Position numbers and translations under genes: made by a program. Shown here one piece after another: positions 18,849 to 27,984 of a DNA stretch of 64,000 nucleotides. The DNA is from Parvularcula sp. LCG005 (lineage in GTDB: Bacteria; Pseudomonadota; Alphaproteobacteria; Caulobacterales; Parvularculaceae): contig NZ_CP136758.1 of the NCBI RefSeq assembly GCF_032930845.1, positions 1,503,001-1,567,000 of the forward strand, read 5' to 3'. The stretch's first letter is position 1. Every line of letters begins with the position of its first letter. Below the pieces are notes generated by a model that made no database searches, was not told the DNA's origin, and was given only the letters and a program-made list of their open reading frames with translations.

Positions 18849-20222
18849 ATGACCCAACTAGATGCCAGCACGCGGGCGAACCTGCCCCCCATCGAGAACC
18901 GCGCAGAATTGGCGGAATATCTGGCCTCTGGGTGCAAACCGTCGGATCAGTGGCGGATTGGGACTGAGCACGAGAAGTTTGGCTTTCTCTGGGACAGCCT
19001 CAAGCCGTTGCCGTTTGCTGGTGAACGGTCAATCGAAGCCATCCTCCATGGACTGTCCGACCAGTTCGGCTGGCAGCCGCTTTATGAGGGCGATCATCTC
19101 GTCGCCCTCAAAAAGGCTGGCGCCTCCATCACGCTGGAGCCGGGCGGACAGTTTGAGTTGTCCGGCGCGCCGCTCGAGACAATCCACGAGACCTGCAACG
19201 AGGTGCACACCCATCTGGCTGAAGTCAAAGCCGTGTGCGAACCAATGGGCGCGGCATTCATCGGCCTTGGGGCCGCACCGGACTGGACCCGCGCCGACAT
19301 GCCAAAGGTGCCGAAAGGTCGGTACACGATCATGCGGGAGTATATGCCGAAAGTCGGCAATCTGGGCCTCGACATGATGCACCGGACCGCCACCGTGCAG
19401 GTAAACCTCGACTTCTCCACCGAAGCCGACATGGTGGCCAAGTTCCGCACGTCTCTGGCGCTGCAACCCCTCGCCACAGCGCTGTTTGCGAATTCGCCGC
19501 TGACCGAAGGCAAGCCGAACGGGTTCAAGTCATGGCGCGCCCATATCTGGACCGACACCGACCCGAACCGCACGGGCATGCTTGATTTCGTGTTCGAAGA
19601 GGGCTTCGGATTTGAGCGGTACGCAGAATATATGCTGGACGTGCCGATGTATTTCGTCTGGCGCGACGGGGCCTACACCGACGCGGCGGGCCTGTCGTTT
19701 CGTGATTTTCTCGATGGCAAGCTGCCCGCAGCGCCGGGCGTTTTGCCAACGATTGAAGACTGGACGGACCACCTCTCGACCGCCTTCCCGGAGGTCCGGC
19801 TCAAGACGTTTCTCGAGATGCGCGGTGCGGATTCAGGCAGTTGGGGCCGGATCTGTGCCCTTCCTGCTTTCTGGGTCGGTCTTCTGTATGATGAGCAATC
19901 CCTCGCAGCCGCCTGGGACCTCGTGAAAGACTGGACACCAGAAACCCGCGCCCAGTTCCGCATCGATGCCGCGCGTCATGGTATGCAGGCTGAAGTCGCG
20001 GGTATGAAGCTGACCGAGCTGGCGGGGGAGGTTCTGCGCCTCTCTGCGGAGGGCCTGCGTCGACGCGGCCATCTGGATCGCAGCGGTATGGATGAGAGCG
20101 GCTTTCTGGCCCCGATCCAGGAGATTGCGCGCACGGGCAAAAGCTTCGCCTGCACGATGCTGGAAGAGTTTGCCGCCGCTGATGGCGACTTGCGACCGAT
20201 CTTCAAACGTCATGCTTTCTGA
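18849..20222 (+). CDS. gshA: Glutamate--cysteine ligase
   Basis: A 457-residue ligase of the plant/alphaproteobacterial (GCS2-like) type, the first step of glutathione synthesis. Recognisable blocks are RIGTEHEKFGF, the substrate-binding ITLEPGGQFELSGAPLETIH, DMMHRTATVQVNLDFS and FRTSLALQPLATALFANSP, and the later SWRAHIWTDTDPNRTG. Start ATG 18849 is preceded by CGGAGGGGCG. The 3' end overlaps the glycosylase gene at 20212 by 11 bp, so the two are translationally coupled. Confidence 0.96.
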   Translation: MTQLDASTRANLPPIENRAELAEYLASGCKPSDQWRIGTEHEKFGFLWDSLKPLPFAGERSIEAILHGLSDQFGWQPLYEGDHLVALKKAGASITLEPGGQFELSGAPLETIHETCNEVHTHLAEVKAVCEPMGAAFIGLGAAPDWTRADMPKVPKGRYTIMREYMPKVGNLGLDMMHRTATVQVNLDFSTEADMVAKFRTSLALQPLATALFANSPLTEGKPNGFKSWRAHIWTDTDPNRTGMLDFVFEEGFGFERYAEYMLDVPMYFVWRDGAYTDAAGLSFRDFLDGKLPAAPGVLPTIEDWTDHLSTAFPEVRLKTFLEMRGADSGSWGRICALPAFWVGLLYDEQSLAAAWDLVKDWTPETRAQFRIDAARHGMQAEVAGMKLTELAGEVLRLSAEGLRRRGHLDRSGMDESGFLAPIQEIARTGKSFACTMLEEFAAADGDLRPIFKRHAF

Positions 20223-20838
20223 TGACCTGACGGAGGCGCTTGCCGCACTCCGCCAGGCAGATCCCATTATGGCGCGGGCTATCGACGCCATTGGCACACC
20301 CGTGATCCGGCACCGCCCACCGGGATATGCTGGCCTGTTTCGCATCATCGTCGAACAACAGGTCTCGGTTGCCAGTGCGCGGTCGATCATGACCCGCTGC
20401 GACACGCGTCTTGGATCATCGTTGAAGAGCCAACAGGTCCTTGATCTGACGGAGGAGGACCTGCGCAAATGCGGCCTTTCCGGTCCAAAGATCCGTTATG
20501 TAAGAGCTGTCGCAGAAGCCGAACAGTCGGGTCAATTGAACCTCGCGACGCTGAAATCCCTGAACGATCGGGATGCAGCTGCCCACTTGACGGCAATCAA
20601 GGGGGTTGGTCCGTGGACGGCGGGTATCTATCTTCTGTTCTGTGATGGGCGACCGGATATCTGGCCCAGCGGCGATGTGGCGCTTCTGGCCGCGTATTGC
20701 GCGGCGAGCGGCATGACTGTGAAGCCGCCGATGAAGCAGTTTGACGAGGGCGCGGCACGGTTCTCGCCCTATCGCGGTATCGCCGCGCACTGCCTCTGGA
20801 CCTATTATGGCAAGCTGAAGGGCCGGGCGCCCAACTGA
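20212..20838 (+). CDS. DNA-3-methyladenine glycosylase II-like (AlkA family, short form)
   Basis: A 208-residue HhH-GPD glycosylase without the AlkA N-terminal domain. It has the family blocks IIVEQQVSVASARSI and IKGVGPWTAGIYLLF, and the GDVAL segment with the catalytic aspartate. It excises alkylated purines in base excision repair. The start ATG at 20212 lies inside the gshA 3' end (MLSDDLTEAL), giving an 11-bp overlap. The C-terminus (YRGIAAHCLWTYYGKLKG) matches short AlkA-like proteins. Confidence 0.9.
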   Translation: MLSDDLTEALAALRQADPIMARAIDAIGTPVIRHRPPGYAGLFRIIVEQQVSVASARSIMTRCDTRLGSSLKSQQVLDLTEEDLRKCGLSGPKIRYVRAVAEAEQSGQLNLATLKSLNDRDAAAHLTAIKGVGPWTAGIYLLFCDGRPDIWPSGDVALLAAYCAASGMTVKPPMKQFDEGAARFSPYRGIAAHCLWTYYGKLKGRAPN

Positions 20839-21184
20839 GACCTCCATGGGACTGTCCGGGCCACAATCGCCACTGATACCTGACCTGCCTCTCATGCGCT
20901 TAAACACCGCAGACGGCGTCAACCTTATTTCGCTCTAAGCTCTTGATTGGTCATCCACCTTGGCATTAATTTCCAACGACAAGAAACTGTCACGGAGAAT
21001 CAGTTAGGGTTCTCACCGATGGGCGATCAGCGCCCCGACAGCAGGGAGTACGGCGCGTTCACTGACGCTACCTTACATACCGAAGCCAAGGTTCGGCAGC
21101 AGACCTGCAGCCGAATAAGTCCCTTCACCCGCGGTGGTGTCGGGTCGCAGCATTCTTCGCATTCCAGAAAGAGGAGGCGGTAGG
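20839..21184. other. 346-bp intergenic region; holds a structured RNA candidate
   Basis: No coding frame is convincing here. The right half (about 21021-21145) carries nested complementary segments described in the next entry. The left half (20839-21000) shows nothing I can assign. Confidence 0.5.
21021..21145 (+). ncRNA. Candidate structured non-coding RNA or leader (unassigned family)
   Basis: Long-range complementary pairs enclose local hairpins: CCCGACA (21034-21040) with TGTCGGG (21138-21144), then AGGGA (21043-21047) with TCCCT (21120-21124). Inside lie GCGT...ACGC (21055/21065), and two hairpins that compete for the same TTCGG: CCGAA (21080-21084) with TTCGG (21092-21096), or TTCGGC (21092-21097) with GCCGAA (21110-21115). 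A GGGCG/CGCCC hairpin (21021-21035) precedes. It could be a trans-acting RNA or the 5' leader of the HNH gene at 21185. I could not match it to 6S, SRP, tmRNA or RNase P motifs. The strand is uncertain. Confidence 0.35.
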
Positions 21185-21751
21185 ATGCAGACCCAGCGCC
21201 ATGTCCCGGACGGGTGTCCCGCTCTCGTGCTGAACGCAGATTTTCGGCCCCTGAGCTATTTCCCGCTCTCCCTGTGGTCATGGCAGGACACGCTGAAAGC
21301 CGTGTTTCTGGAAAGGGTCGATGTCGTCGCCGAATATGAGACGGAGGTGAAAAGCCCCACATTCTCAATGCGGCTGCCTTCCGTTGTTTCGCTCAAAACC
21401 TACGTCAATCACGCCCGACGCCCCGCCTTCACGCGGTTCAACGTTTTCCTGCGCGATGGCTTTGCGTGCCAGTACTGCGGCAATGAGAACCGCGACGGTC
21501 TTACCTTCGATCACGTCGTTCCACGGTCACGCGGCGGCAAGACCACCTGGACCAACATTGTCGCCGCCTGCAGCCCGTGCAATCTGCGCAAGGGGAACAA
21601 GATGCCGCGAGACGTCCGCATGTTCCCTCGCCATCCGCCGCACCAGCCCAATATGTACGAGCTGAACGAGAAGGGGCGGGCGTTCCCGCCCAACTATCTG
21701 CACGACAGCTGGCATGACTATCTTTACTGGGACAGCGAGCTGGAGCCCTAA
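21185..21751 (+). CDS. HNH endonuclease
   Basis: A 188-residue protein with a classic HNH zinc module in its second half: CQYCGNENRDGLTFDHVVPRSRG, then NIVAACSPCNLRKGNK (CxxC ... DH ... N ... CxxC). This is the widespread chromosomal HNH family with an ALVLNADFRPLSYFPLS N-terminus, found as a stand-alone gene in many Alphaproteobacteria; its biological role is not settled. Start ATG 21185 follows AGAAAGAGGAGGCGG. The structured region just upstream could be its leader. Confidence 0.9.
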   Translation: MQTQRHVPDGCPALVLNADFRPLSYFPLSLWSWQDTLKAVFLERVDVVAEYETEVKSPTFSMRLPSVVSLKTYVNHARRPAFTRFNVFLRDGFACQYCGNENRDGLTFDHVVPRSRGGKTTWTNIVAACSPCNLRKGNKMPRDVRMFPRHPPHQPNMYELNEKGRAFPPNYLHDSWHDYLYWDSELEP

Positions 21752-21782
21752 AAGGCTGGGCATTTTACCTATGGCAACGTTT

Positions 21783-21820
21783 GCGGGCGGGAAGACTCTG
21801 TTCCCCGTCCCGCTATTTGT
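21783..21820 (+). terminator. Probable intrinsic terminator of the HNH gene
   Basis: Imperfect hairpin with GCGGG (21783-21787)/CCCGC (21809-21813) and GGGAA (21789-21793)/TTCCC (21801-21805), followed by TATTTGTTAT. It lies 32 bp after the HNH stop codon. Confidence 0.5.
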
Positions 21821-21857
21821 TATCTTCCGAGCCGAATAACAAAGAGGATGCCACTCA

Positions 21858-24215
21858 ATGGGCCAGGTCTCCCAAGGTCAGTTTGCGATCAACCGTCGCC
21901 TGTTTCTTGTCTCCGTATCCGCCGCTGCGCTGACCGGCCCGGCCTTGGCCAGGGTATCAGGGACGACGCAACCTACATCGGTGCCGCTCGCCGATATCAG
22001 GCTGAAACCCTCTGTTTTCAGAACATCCGTCGACACCAATCGCAAGGTGCTGTTTGATCTGGAACCGGATCGTCTTCTTCACAACTTTCGCTGGTCCGCA
22101 GGGCTGGAGCCCAAAGCGCCCGTTTACGGCGGCTGGGAGAAGCGCGGCATCGCTGGTCACAGCCTGGGGCATTACCTCACAGCTTTGTCCATCATGGCCC
22201 AGCGTGGCGACGAGGGTGCCCGTGAGCGCGCGCGATATATCGTGTCGGAACTCCAGGCCTGCCAGGACGCCCATGATGACGGATATGTGGGCGGCACGAC
22301 CGTGGATCGCGACGGTCAGATTGTGGACGGAAAAATCGTCTTTGAGGAATTGCGGAACGGGCAGATTTCGACCTCAGGTTTTGACATCAATGGCGGCTGG
22401 GTACCGCTTTATACTTGGCACAAGGTGCAGGCGGGCCTGATCGACGCCTACCGGCAAGCCGATATTCCTGATGCGCTGCCGGTGCTTGTGGGCATGTCCA
22501 CCTACCTCGGTGATGTACTGGATACACTCGACCACGACCAGATGCAGAAAGTCCTGGCGGCAGAGCATGGGGGGCTGAATGAGTCCTATGCTGAGCTTTA
22601 CGCTATCACGGGCAATGTCCGCTGGCTCAAGCTGGCAGAGCGGATCCGCCATGAGGCGGTGCTGAACCCACTGGCTGAAGGCAAGGACAATCTGCCTGGC
22701 CTGCACGCCAACACACAGATCCCGAAAGTCATCGGCCTGGCGCGCCTCCATGAGCTGACCGCCAATGCAAGCTACGCCAGTACGTCAGAATTCTTCTATC
22801 GTACGGTGACGGACCACCACAGCTACGTGATCGGCGGCAATTCCGAGCGAGAACATTTCTCTTCCCCCGATGTTGTGGCGCCGACCTTGAGCGACCGCAC
22901 GTGCGAGGCCTGCAACAGCTACAACATGCTCAAGCTGACGCGCCACCTCTGGGCCTGGCAGCCTGATGCCGCCTATTTTGACGAGTACGAACGAACATAC
23001 ATCAACCACATTCTGGCCCATCAGCACCCCGATACTGGCATGTATGTCTACTTCATGCCGTTGCGCTCAGGCTCTCGCCGTACCTACTCGACGCTGGAAG
23101 ACAGCTTCTGGTGCTGCATGGGGTCGGGCATGGAGAGCCACGCCAAACATGGCGACAGCGCCTTCTGGCAGAGCGGTGGCGATACGCTGTTCGTCAATCT
23201 CTACATGGCCGCTGACGTCGATTGGCGCGCGGGCGAGATAAGCCTGTCTATTGATACGATATTCCCTGAGGAAGAACATATCCGTATCAAAATCAATTCA
23301 GCCGGTAATAAGACGAGAACGCTCGCCCTTCGCCTGCCGGGCTGGAGCGCGGCTCCGTCCATCACCGTCAATGGCAAACAGGTCAAGGCGGAACCGGGAC
23401 CGGGATATGCAACAATCGAACGCAAGTGGAAAGCTGGCGACGAAGTCGCCATCCACCTGCCGATGCATCTCACGGTCGAATCCGCCCCGGACGATGAGGC
23501 CCTCGTGACCTTCCGTCACGGTCCTCTGGTCCTGGCGGCTAATCTGGGCACCGACGAGGAGCGGGAGGGTGTCATCCCGCCAGCCCTCGTGACGGCGGAT
23601 GTGAAAAATGCGGCGACACCGGTCAGCGATCAGTACGCGGCCTATCATATCGCGGATGCCGTGCCTGCGCCACTGACGCTCGAGCCATTCTACGACCAGT
23701 ACGACAACCGGACAGCCGTCTATTTTCCTCGATTTACACAGGCCGCATGGGCCGAGAAAGAGCAGTCCTATCGGGACGATCAGGCAGCCCTGCAAGCGCT
23801 CAAGAAACGGACACTGGACGTCATCTATCTTGGTGAGATGCAGCCTGAACGGGATCACAATTTTTCAACGAACCAATCGGATGTGATCGCCAATGGCGGC
23901 CGGACAGGCCGCACCGCATGGTGGGGCGAGGGCAACTTCATCGCTTTCGATCTCGCCGTCAGCGAAGGACCCGTCATCTTGCGGGCCATGTATTGGGGGG
24001 AGGAAACCGGCAAGGACTTCCAGGTCATGGTCGAGGGCGAAGTGATCGCGCGCGAACGCCGGAAAATGCCGCCGTCGCGCTCCTTCGTCTATGTCGACTA
24101 TGACGTGCCGGAACGGCTGACCCGCGGCAAGAAAACGATCAAGGTTCAGTTCCAGACCCTGAGCACCGATGCACCGGTTTACGAAGTTCGTACACTGAAG
24201 CCCGAAACGATCTGA
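21858..24215 (+). CDS. Glycoside hydrolase family 127 (beta-L-arabinofuranosidase-like, DUF1680)
   Basis: A 785-residue exported glycosidase. The N-terminus has a twin-arginine-like signal (NRRLFLVSVSAAALTGPALA). The (alpha/alpha)6 barrel shows family blocks GWEKRGIAGHSLGHYL, DDGYVGGT, GGLNESYAELY, IPKVIGLARLHELT and the cysteines CEACNSYNMLKLTRHL and DSFWCCMGSG. GH127 enzymes use a zinc-bound cysteine as nucleophile, and these cysteines fit. A C-terminal beta domain (after ~residue 560) and a final DUF-like module follow. It probably releases arabinofuranose or a related sugar from algal/plant glycans; the neighbours give no polysaccharide locus. Confidence 0.9.
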   Translation: MGQVSQGQFAINRRLFLVSVSAAALTGPALARVSGTTQPTSVPLADIRLKPSVFRTSVDTNRKVLFDLEPDRLLHNFRWSAGLEPKAPVYGGWEKRGIAGHSLGHYLTALSIMAQRGDEGARERARYIVSELQACQDAHDDGYVGGTTVDRDGQIVDGKIVFEELRNGQISTSGFDINGGWVPLYTWHKVQAGLIDAYRQADIPDALPVLVGMSTYLGDVLDTLDHDQMQKVLAAEHGGLNESYAELYAITGNVRWLKLAERIRHEAVLNPLAEGKDNLPGLHANTQIPKVIGLARLHELTANASYASTSEFFYRTVTDHHSYVIGGNSEREHFSSPDVVAPTLSDRTCEACNSYNMLKLTRHLWAWQPDAAYFDEYERTYINHILAHQHPDTGMYVYFMPLRSGSRRTYSTLEDSFWCCMGSGMESHAKHGDSAFWQSGGDTLFVNLYMAADVDWRAGEISLSIDTIFPEEEHIRIKINSAGNKTRTLALRLPGWSAAPSITVNGKQVKAEPGPGYATIERKWKAGDEVAIHLPMHLTVESAPDDEALVTFRHGPLVLAANLGTDEEREGVIPPALVTADVKNAATPVSDQYAAYHIADAVPAPLTLEPFYDQYDNRTAVYFPRFTQAAWAEKEQSYRDDQAALQALKKRTLDVIYLGEMQPERDHNFSTNQSDVIANGGRTGRTAWWGEGNFIAFDLAVSEGPVILRAMYWGEETGKDFQVMVEGEVIARERRKMPPSRSFVYVDYDVPERLTRGKKTIKVQFQTLSTDAPVYEVRTLKPETI

Positions 24216-24239
24216 TCGTGCGCCACGACGCACTGATGC

Positions 24240-24722
24240 TTAGCGCAGTGACGCGTCAATCTGCTGGCGGCTGGAAGAGCTCTCGATGCGGCGCGCATGG
24301 CGGACGGGACGCACTTTGCCATCGCTCTCATGAGCTTCCAGCTGCCGCTCAAGATAGCGGTGAAAGAGCCGTGTGTTTTTCACATTCGCCTTGAACCAGA
24401 TATCGAAAATCCCGCCGAGGATCGGGACCACCCCGACAATGGTATCGAGCGCGATGTTGAACGCCATACGGAGCAATAGGGAGAAGGGGGCCCCTGCGCG
24501 CCACGCTTCCGCAACGATATAGCTGGACATGATGCCAGTAATGGCATCGCCCACGCCGGGGATCAGGCCGATAATCGCATCCCAGCCGAATGAGAACCCG
24601 AAGACGCGGAACCGCGTATCAAGTGCCAGGCTTAATGCGCGTGATCGTTCAAGCTTTCTCGCGATCGTGTCCCGACTGTCGTTGGGCTCGATCATTGAGG
24701 TCGTTGTCGATTCCGGCATCAA
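24240..24722 (-). CDS. DUF4112 family membrane protein
   Basis: A 160-residue protein with two hydrophobic stretches built on the repeated pattern IIGLIPGVGDAITGIMSSYIV and IVGVVPILGGIFDIWFKAN, the hallmark of DUF4112. The N-terminal half has RALSLALDTRFRVFGFSFGWDA. The C-terminal tail is charged (VRPVRHARRIESSSSRQQ). Function unknown. Convergent with GH127. Confidence 0.85.
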   Translation of the reverse strand: MMPESTTTSMIEPNDSRDTIARKLERSRALSLALDTRFRVFGFSFGWDAIIGLIPGVGDAITGIMSSYIVAEAWRAGAPFSLLLRMAFNIALDTIVGVVPILGGIFDIWFKANVKNTRLFHRYLERQLEAHESDGKVRPVRHARRIESSSSRQQIDASLR

Positions 24723-24794
24723 ATCCCCTTCCTCGTCGCTGCAGCGGGCGCAGCAGGTTAAGGATTGAACGCCAATGGCGCGGGATGGTTGCCT

Positions 24795-26297
24795 CTAGGC
24801 GCGCTGTTTTGCCAGTGAGCGGATCTGCTTCAGTGTCGGCGCGCCGCCAGACGACAGGACACCATTGCGATAGATCCGGCCCATGGTGCCGACCACATAG
24901 ACAACCACGGCGACAAATAGCGCTGTGGCCGCGATCAGCTCCCACTGCGGGGGATCAGCGCTGATGCGGATCATGATCGCATAGGGCGTGTAGATCGGAA
25001 TCCAGGTGAAGATCCGCGCGACGATGCCGTTAGGGTCTTCCACAATAAGCCGCAGGAATGGGAAGGGCAAAAACAGCATGATCGTCAGTGGACCGACAAA
25101 GCTCTGGGCATCCTGAATGGACGCGCTCAACGCCCCCACCGCCAGATAGATCGACGCATAGAACAGATATGCAGCGATGAAGTAGAAGAAGAACAGCGGC
25201 ACGAGAGGTGAGCCGAACAGGGTCGAGCGGATCGCCTCCGCCGCCACGCCATCCAGCAACAGATGAAGGGCTGCAAAACCGCCAAGCAGGGCCAGGGCCG
25301 GCAAGGTCATGCCCACCAGCGCCAGCCCAACCAGCTTGCCCACCATGAGCTGTGTTGCGGACACGGAAGAGAGCAGGACCTCGACAATCTTGTTGGATTT
25401 TTCCTCGACCGTGCTGGTCAGCAGCATGCCGCCGACGGTCGTGATCATCAGCAGGAGCGCATAGGCAAGGCCGAGAGGGATGAAGGTCTGGGCCCGTTCC
25501 GCAATGCCCACGCGCCCGTCGCCCTCACTGCCCGCCTTGAACTGCGTGACAGCAACATCAATGTTTTCAATCCGGCGGATTTCCGTGCGGGTGACGCCTG
25601 CGGCTTCATAAGCCGTCGACCGAACTGCGTCGGTCAGCGTGCGGTCGATGAACCAGCGCAGGTCTTCATCCACCAGATTGTTGGTCCAGAACTGCACCTC
25701 ACCGGCGCCTTCAGCAAAATCTTCAGGGATGAATACGACGGCAAAGAGAGGCTGGCCATTGTGGTCAAGCAGTTCATCGCCTGAGAGATAGGGCAACAGC
25801 GCCTGTACCGTTTCCTCGCCTGTCGCCTTGCGCGCGGCAGGCGGCACGTTCACCCGCTCAAATGACGGGCGCAGCACCGGCGGGTCGGGAGCTTCGTCTC
25901 TGACATAGGGGCGCGCCGCGGCGATGGCCGCTGCCAGGCCACCCTGATCAGAAAATGCAGATCGGCGGGCATCACTGTCGTCGCCGGGTCTGTAGGGAAA
26001 TTCGAGCGGCGCGCTGCCATCCTCGGCCGGCCTGACGGCGACGTAGGCCCACGCATCGAACAGCTGTATCTCGTCATCGATCATCCGGTCCGCCAAGGCG
26101 CGGTCGATCACCGCCGCATACTGACCGGTTTCGTCCACAAGGGCGAAGGAACGGATAGGCGCGGCTCGGTCGCTGATCACCACGGCAAAAATACCGAACG
26201 CAGCGGTGGCGGGCAGGATCAGCAGGAACAGCAGAAAACCGCGCGTGAAGACGTATTTGCGGTATTCGTGGGAAATCAGTTGAAACAGCGTGTTCAT
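24795..26297 (-). CDS. ABC-2 type exporter permease (NatB-like)
   Basis: A 500-residue permease: an N-terminal span (FLLFLLILPATAAFGIFAVVI), a large ~200-residue extracytoplasmic domain, then about five or six spans (AYALLLMITTVGGMLLTSTVEEKSNKIVEVLLSS, LVGLALVGMTLPALALLGGFAA, VPLFFFYFIAAYLFYASIYLAVGAL, FVGPLTIMLFLPFPF). The EEKSNKIVEVLLSSVSATQLMVGK stretch is diagnostic of the NatB/YhaP permeases. It pairs with the ATPase gene upstream (ATG overlapping its stop by 4 bp). Likely an exporter of sodium or an unknown substrate. Confidence 0.92.
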   Translation of the reverse strand: MNTLFQLISHEYRKYVFTRGFLLFLLILPATAAFGIFAVVISDRAAPIRSFALVDETGQYAAVIDRALADRMIDDEIQLFDAWAYVAVRPAEDGSAPLEFPYRPGDDSDARRSAFSDQGGLAAAIAAARPYVRDEAPDPPVLRPSFERVNVPPAARKATGEETVQALLPYLSGDELLDHNGQPLFAVVFIPEDFAEGAGEVQFWTNNLVDEDLRWFIDRTLTDAVRSTAYEAAGVTRTEIRRIENIDVAVTQFKAGSEGDGRVGIAERAQTFIPLGLAYALLLMITTVGGMLLTSTVEEKSNKIVEVLLSSVSATQLMVGKLVGLALVGMTLPALALLGGFAALHLLLDGVAAEAIRSTLFGSPLVPLFFFYFIAAYLFYASIYLAVGALSASIQDAQSFVGPLTIMLFLPFPFLRLIVEDPNGIVARIFTWIPIYTPYAIMIRISADPPQWELIAATALFVAVVVYVVGTMGRIYRNGVLSSGGAPTLKQIRSLAKQRA

Positions 26298-27259
26298 GTG
26301 GCCTGTCCTGAAATCGGGTCGGCCCCGGCGAGGCGGAAGAAAATATCGTGAAGTGAGCTGTGGGCCCGGCCGAAGAACTCCACCCGGATGTTCTCACGGA
26401 TGCAGGCCTTCAGGATTTCCTGACGATCGACCTTGTCGGTCACCACAAGCTTATAGCGGCCCTGGTCCTGCGCCATGATGTCGATGATGCCGGGCACCTC
26501 CATGAGGGGCAGGGGGTCATCGGGGGTCTGTAAGATAAGTGTTGGTTCATCGGTGGCGCGCGCGTCTTCCAACGTGCCTTCAAAGACCTTTGTCCCTTTG
26601 CGGATCATCAGGAAGCGGTCACACAGCCGCTCGGCATGTTCCATGACATGGGTCGAGAAGATGATGGTCCGGCCCTCTTCGCGCAGGTTTCGGATCATAT
26701 CCTCCAGCACCTGCTGGTTGACCGGATCGAGGCCGGAAAACGGCTCGTCCAGGATCAATAGCTCGGGCTCATGGGCAATACAGCTGAGGAGCTGGACCTT
26801 TTGCGCCATGCCCTTGGACAGAGTCTCGATCTTGGCTTTCGCAAACTGCCCCAGCCCGAACCGGTCGAGCAGCTCGTCGGCGCGGCGGCGTGCCAGATGG
26901 CCCGGCACCCCTTTCAGGCGCGCAAAATAGGCAATCGTGTCGCGACACTTCATCTTGCGATAAAGCCCGCGCTCTTCAGGCAGATAGCCAACGCGACGTT
27001 TGACGGAACGCGGCCGGGTAGAGCCGAGCACGCTGATCTCGCCGCCGGTGGGCGGGACGATATCCATGATCATGCGCAGGGTGGTGGTCTTGCCCGCGCC
27101 GTTCTGGCCGAGGAAGCCGTAAATTTCACCGGGACGGACCGAGAACGACAAATCGTTGACCGCGGTAAAGCTGCCATATTGTTTGGTGACGCCCTTTAGA
27201 ACCAGTTCGGCCTCGGGCTGCTCGCCGGGGGAGGGATCAGCCGTGTCTGTCTGCACCAT
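26294..27259 (-). CDS. ABC exporter ATP-binding protein (NatA-like)
   Basis: A ~321-residue ATPase. Walker A GQNGAGKTTTLRM, signature LSKGMAQKVQ, Walker B LLILDEPFSGLD and the switch His (IIFSTHVMEHAERLC) are all present. The C-terminal ~80 residues form the DUF4162-like extension common in Nat-type ATPases. I place the start at ATG 27259 (MVQTDTADPSPGE); the frame is open further upstream to 27487 but that part is low-complexity. It forms one transcription unit with the permease. Confidence 0.92.
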   Translation of the reverse strand: MVQTDTADPSPGEQPEAELVLKGVTKQYGSFTAVNDLSFSVRPGEIYGFLGQNGAGKTTTLRMIMDIVPPTGGEISVLGSTRPRSVKRRVGYLPEERGLYRKMKCRDTIAYFARLKGVPGHLARRRADELLDRFGLGQFAKAKIETLSKGMAQKVQLLSCIAHEPELLILDEPFSGLDPVNQQVLEDMIRNLREEGRTIIFSTHVMEHAERLCDRFLMIRKGTKVFEGTLEDARATDEPTLILQTPDDPLPLMEVPGIIDIMAQDQGRYKLVVTDKVDRQEILKACIRENIRVEFFGRAHSSLHDIFFRLAGADPISGQAT

Positions 27260-27425
27260 GAGGTTCTCGTCTTGCCCGGTCACTAAGGGAGTTCTGGCCT
27301 CCCCACTCAGACCTGCAGTGTGGCTTGCACCGGGCGATGACGCAACCACTTGCGATCCGACAACAAAAAGGCGGTGCGCCCTGTGACGCACCGCCTGAAG
27401 ATGGTGTTTGACGGATGTTAAGATC

Positions 27426-27920
27426 TCAAGAAGACCGGCGCAGATCGGCTTCAAAATCAGGCTCGCCCTTACCGCAGAGCTCAGCAACCTTGTTCTCGAT
27501 ATCGTCCACCGGATGGTTGGTCAGGTCGCTGTCGACCTCGGCCACAATGCGCTTCTGCACTTCGTCGTGCAGCTCGGGCCGGAGATTACCCAGGGCCGAT
27601 GGGGAGGCAATCAGGATCAGCCGGTCGAACGCGTTATTGAGCGCCGCCTTGTTCAGGGTCGCGGCAAAGTCCTTCGCAAACCGCTCCTTGCCCAGCTCAT
27701 GCCAGTCGGTGTCGGAATAGGCCGAGCGGTGCGCGCTGTCCGGGTTTGAATTGTTCACGCGGCCACGGCGGTTGGCGGCCTGGTCCCGGCGGGCAGGATT
27801 GTCGATTTCTTCCTTCGACACAACGTTCAGGAACGGTTGGCTGTCCGTATCATCATTACGAAGAATAAGAGCTTTCTCACCGTCAGCGACGGCAACCCAC
27901 ATTGTATCGACGAGATTCAT
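27426..27920 (-). CDS. Host attachment family protein (release-factor-like fold)
   Basis: A 164-residue cytosolic protein beginning MNLVDTMWVAVADGEKALILRND. The start at 27920 follows a very strong ribosome-binding site (AAGGAGGTCACC). The family pattern includes the N-terminal VAVADGEKALIL strand, SDTDWHELGKERFAKDFAATLN and the LILIASPSALGNLRPELH block. These match the 'host attachment protein' family (Agrobacterium AtsC type), related to bacterial archaeo-eukaryotic release factors (baeRF). Despite the name, a role in translation or stress is more likely. ~115 bp of upstream frame is open but not likely translated. Confidence 0.8.
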   Translation of the reverse strand: MNLVDTMWVAVADGEKALILRNDDTDSQPFLNVVSKEEIDNPARRDQAANRRGRVNNSNPDSAHRSAYSDTDWHELGKERFAKDFAATLNKAALNNAFDRLILIASPSALGNLRPELHDEVQKRIVAEVDSDLTNHPVDDIENKVAELCGKGEPDFEADLRRSS

Positions 27921-27984
27921 GGTGACCTCCTTTTTTAGGTTATTGTAGAAACGGGAAAAGCGGCCCGTAGGCCGCCCCCACTGA

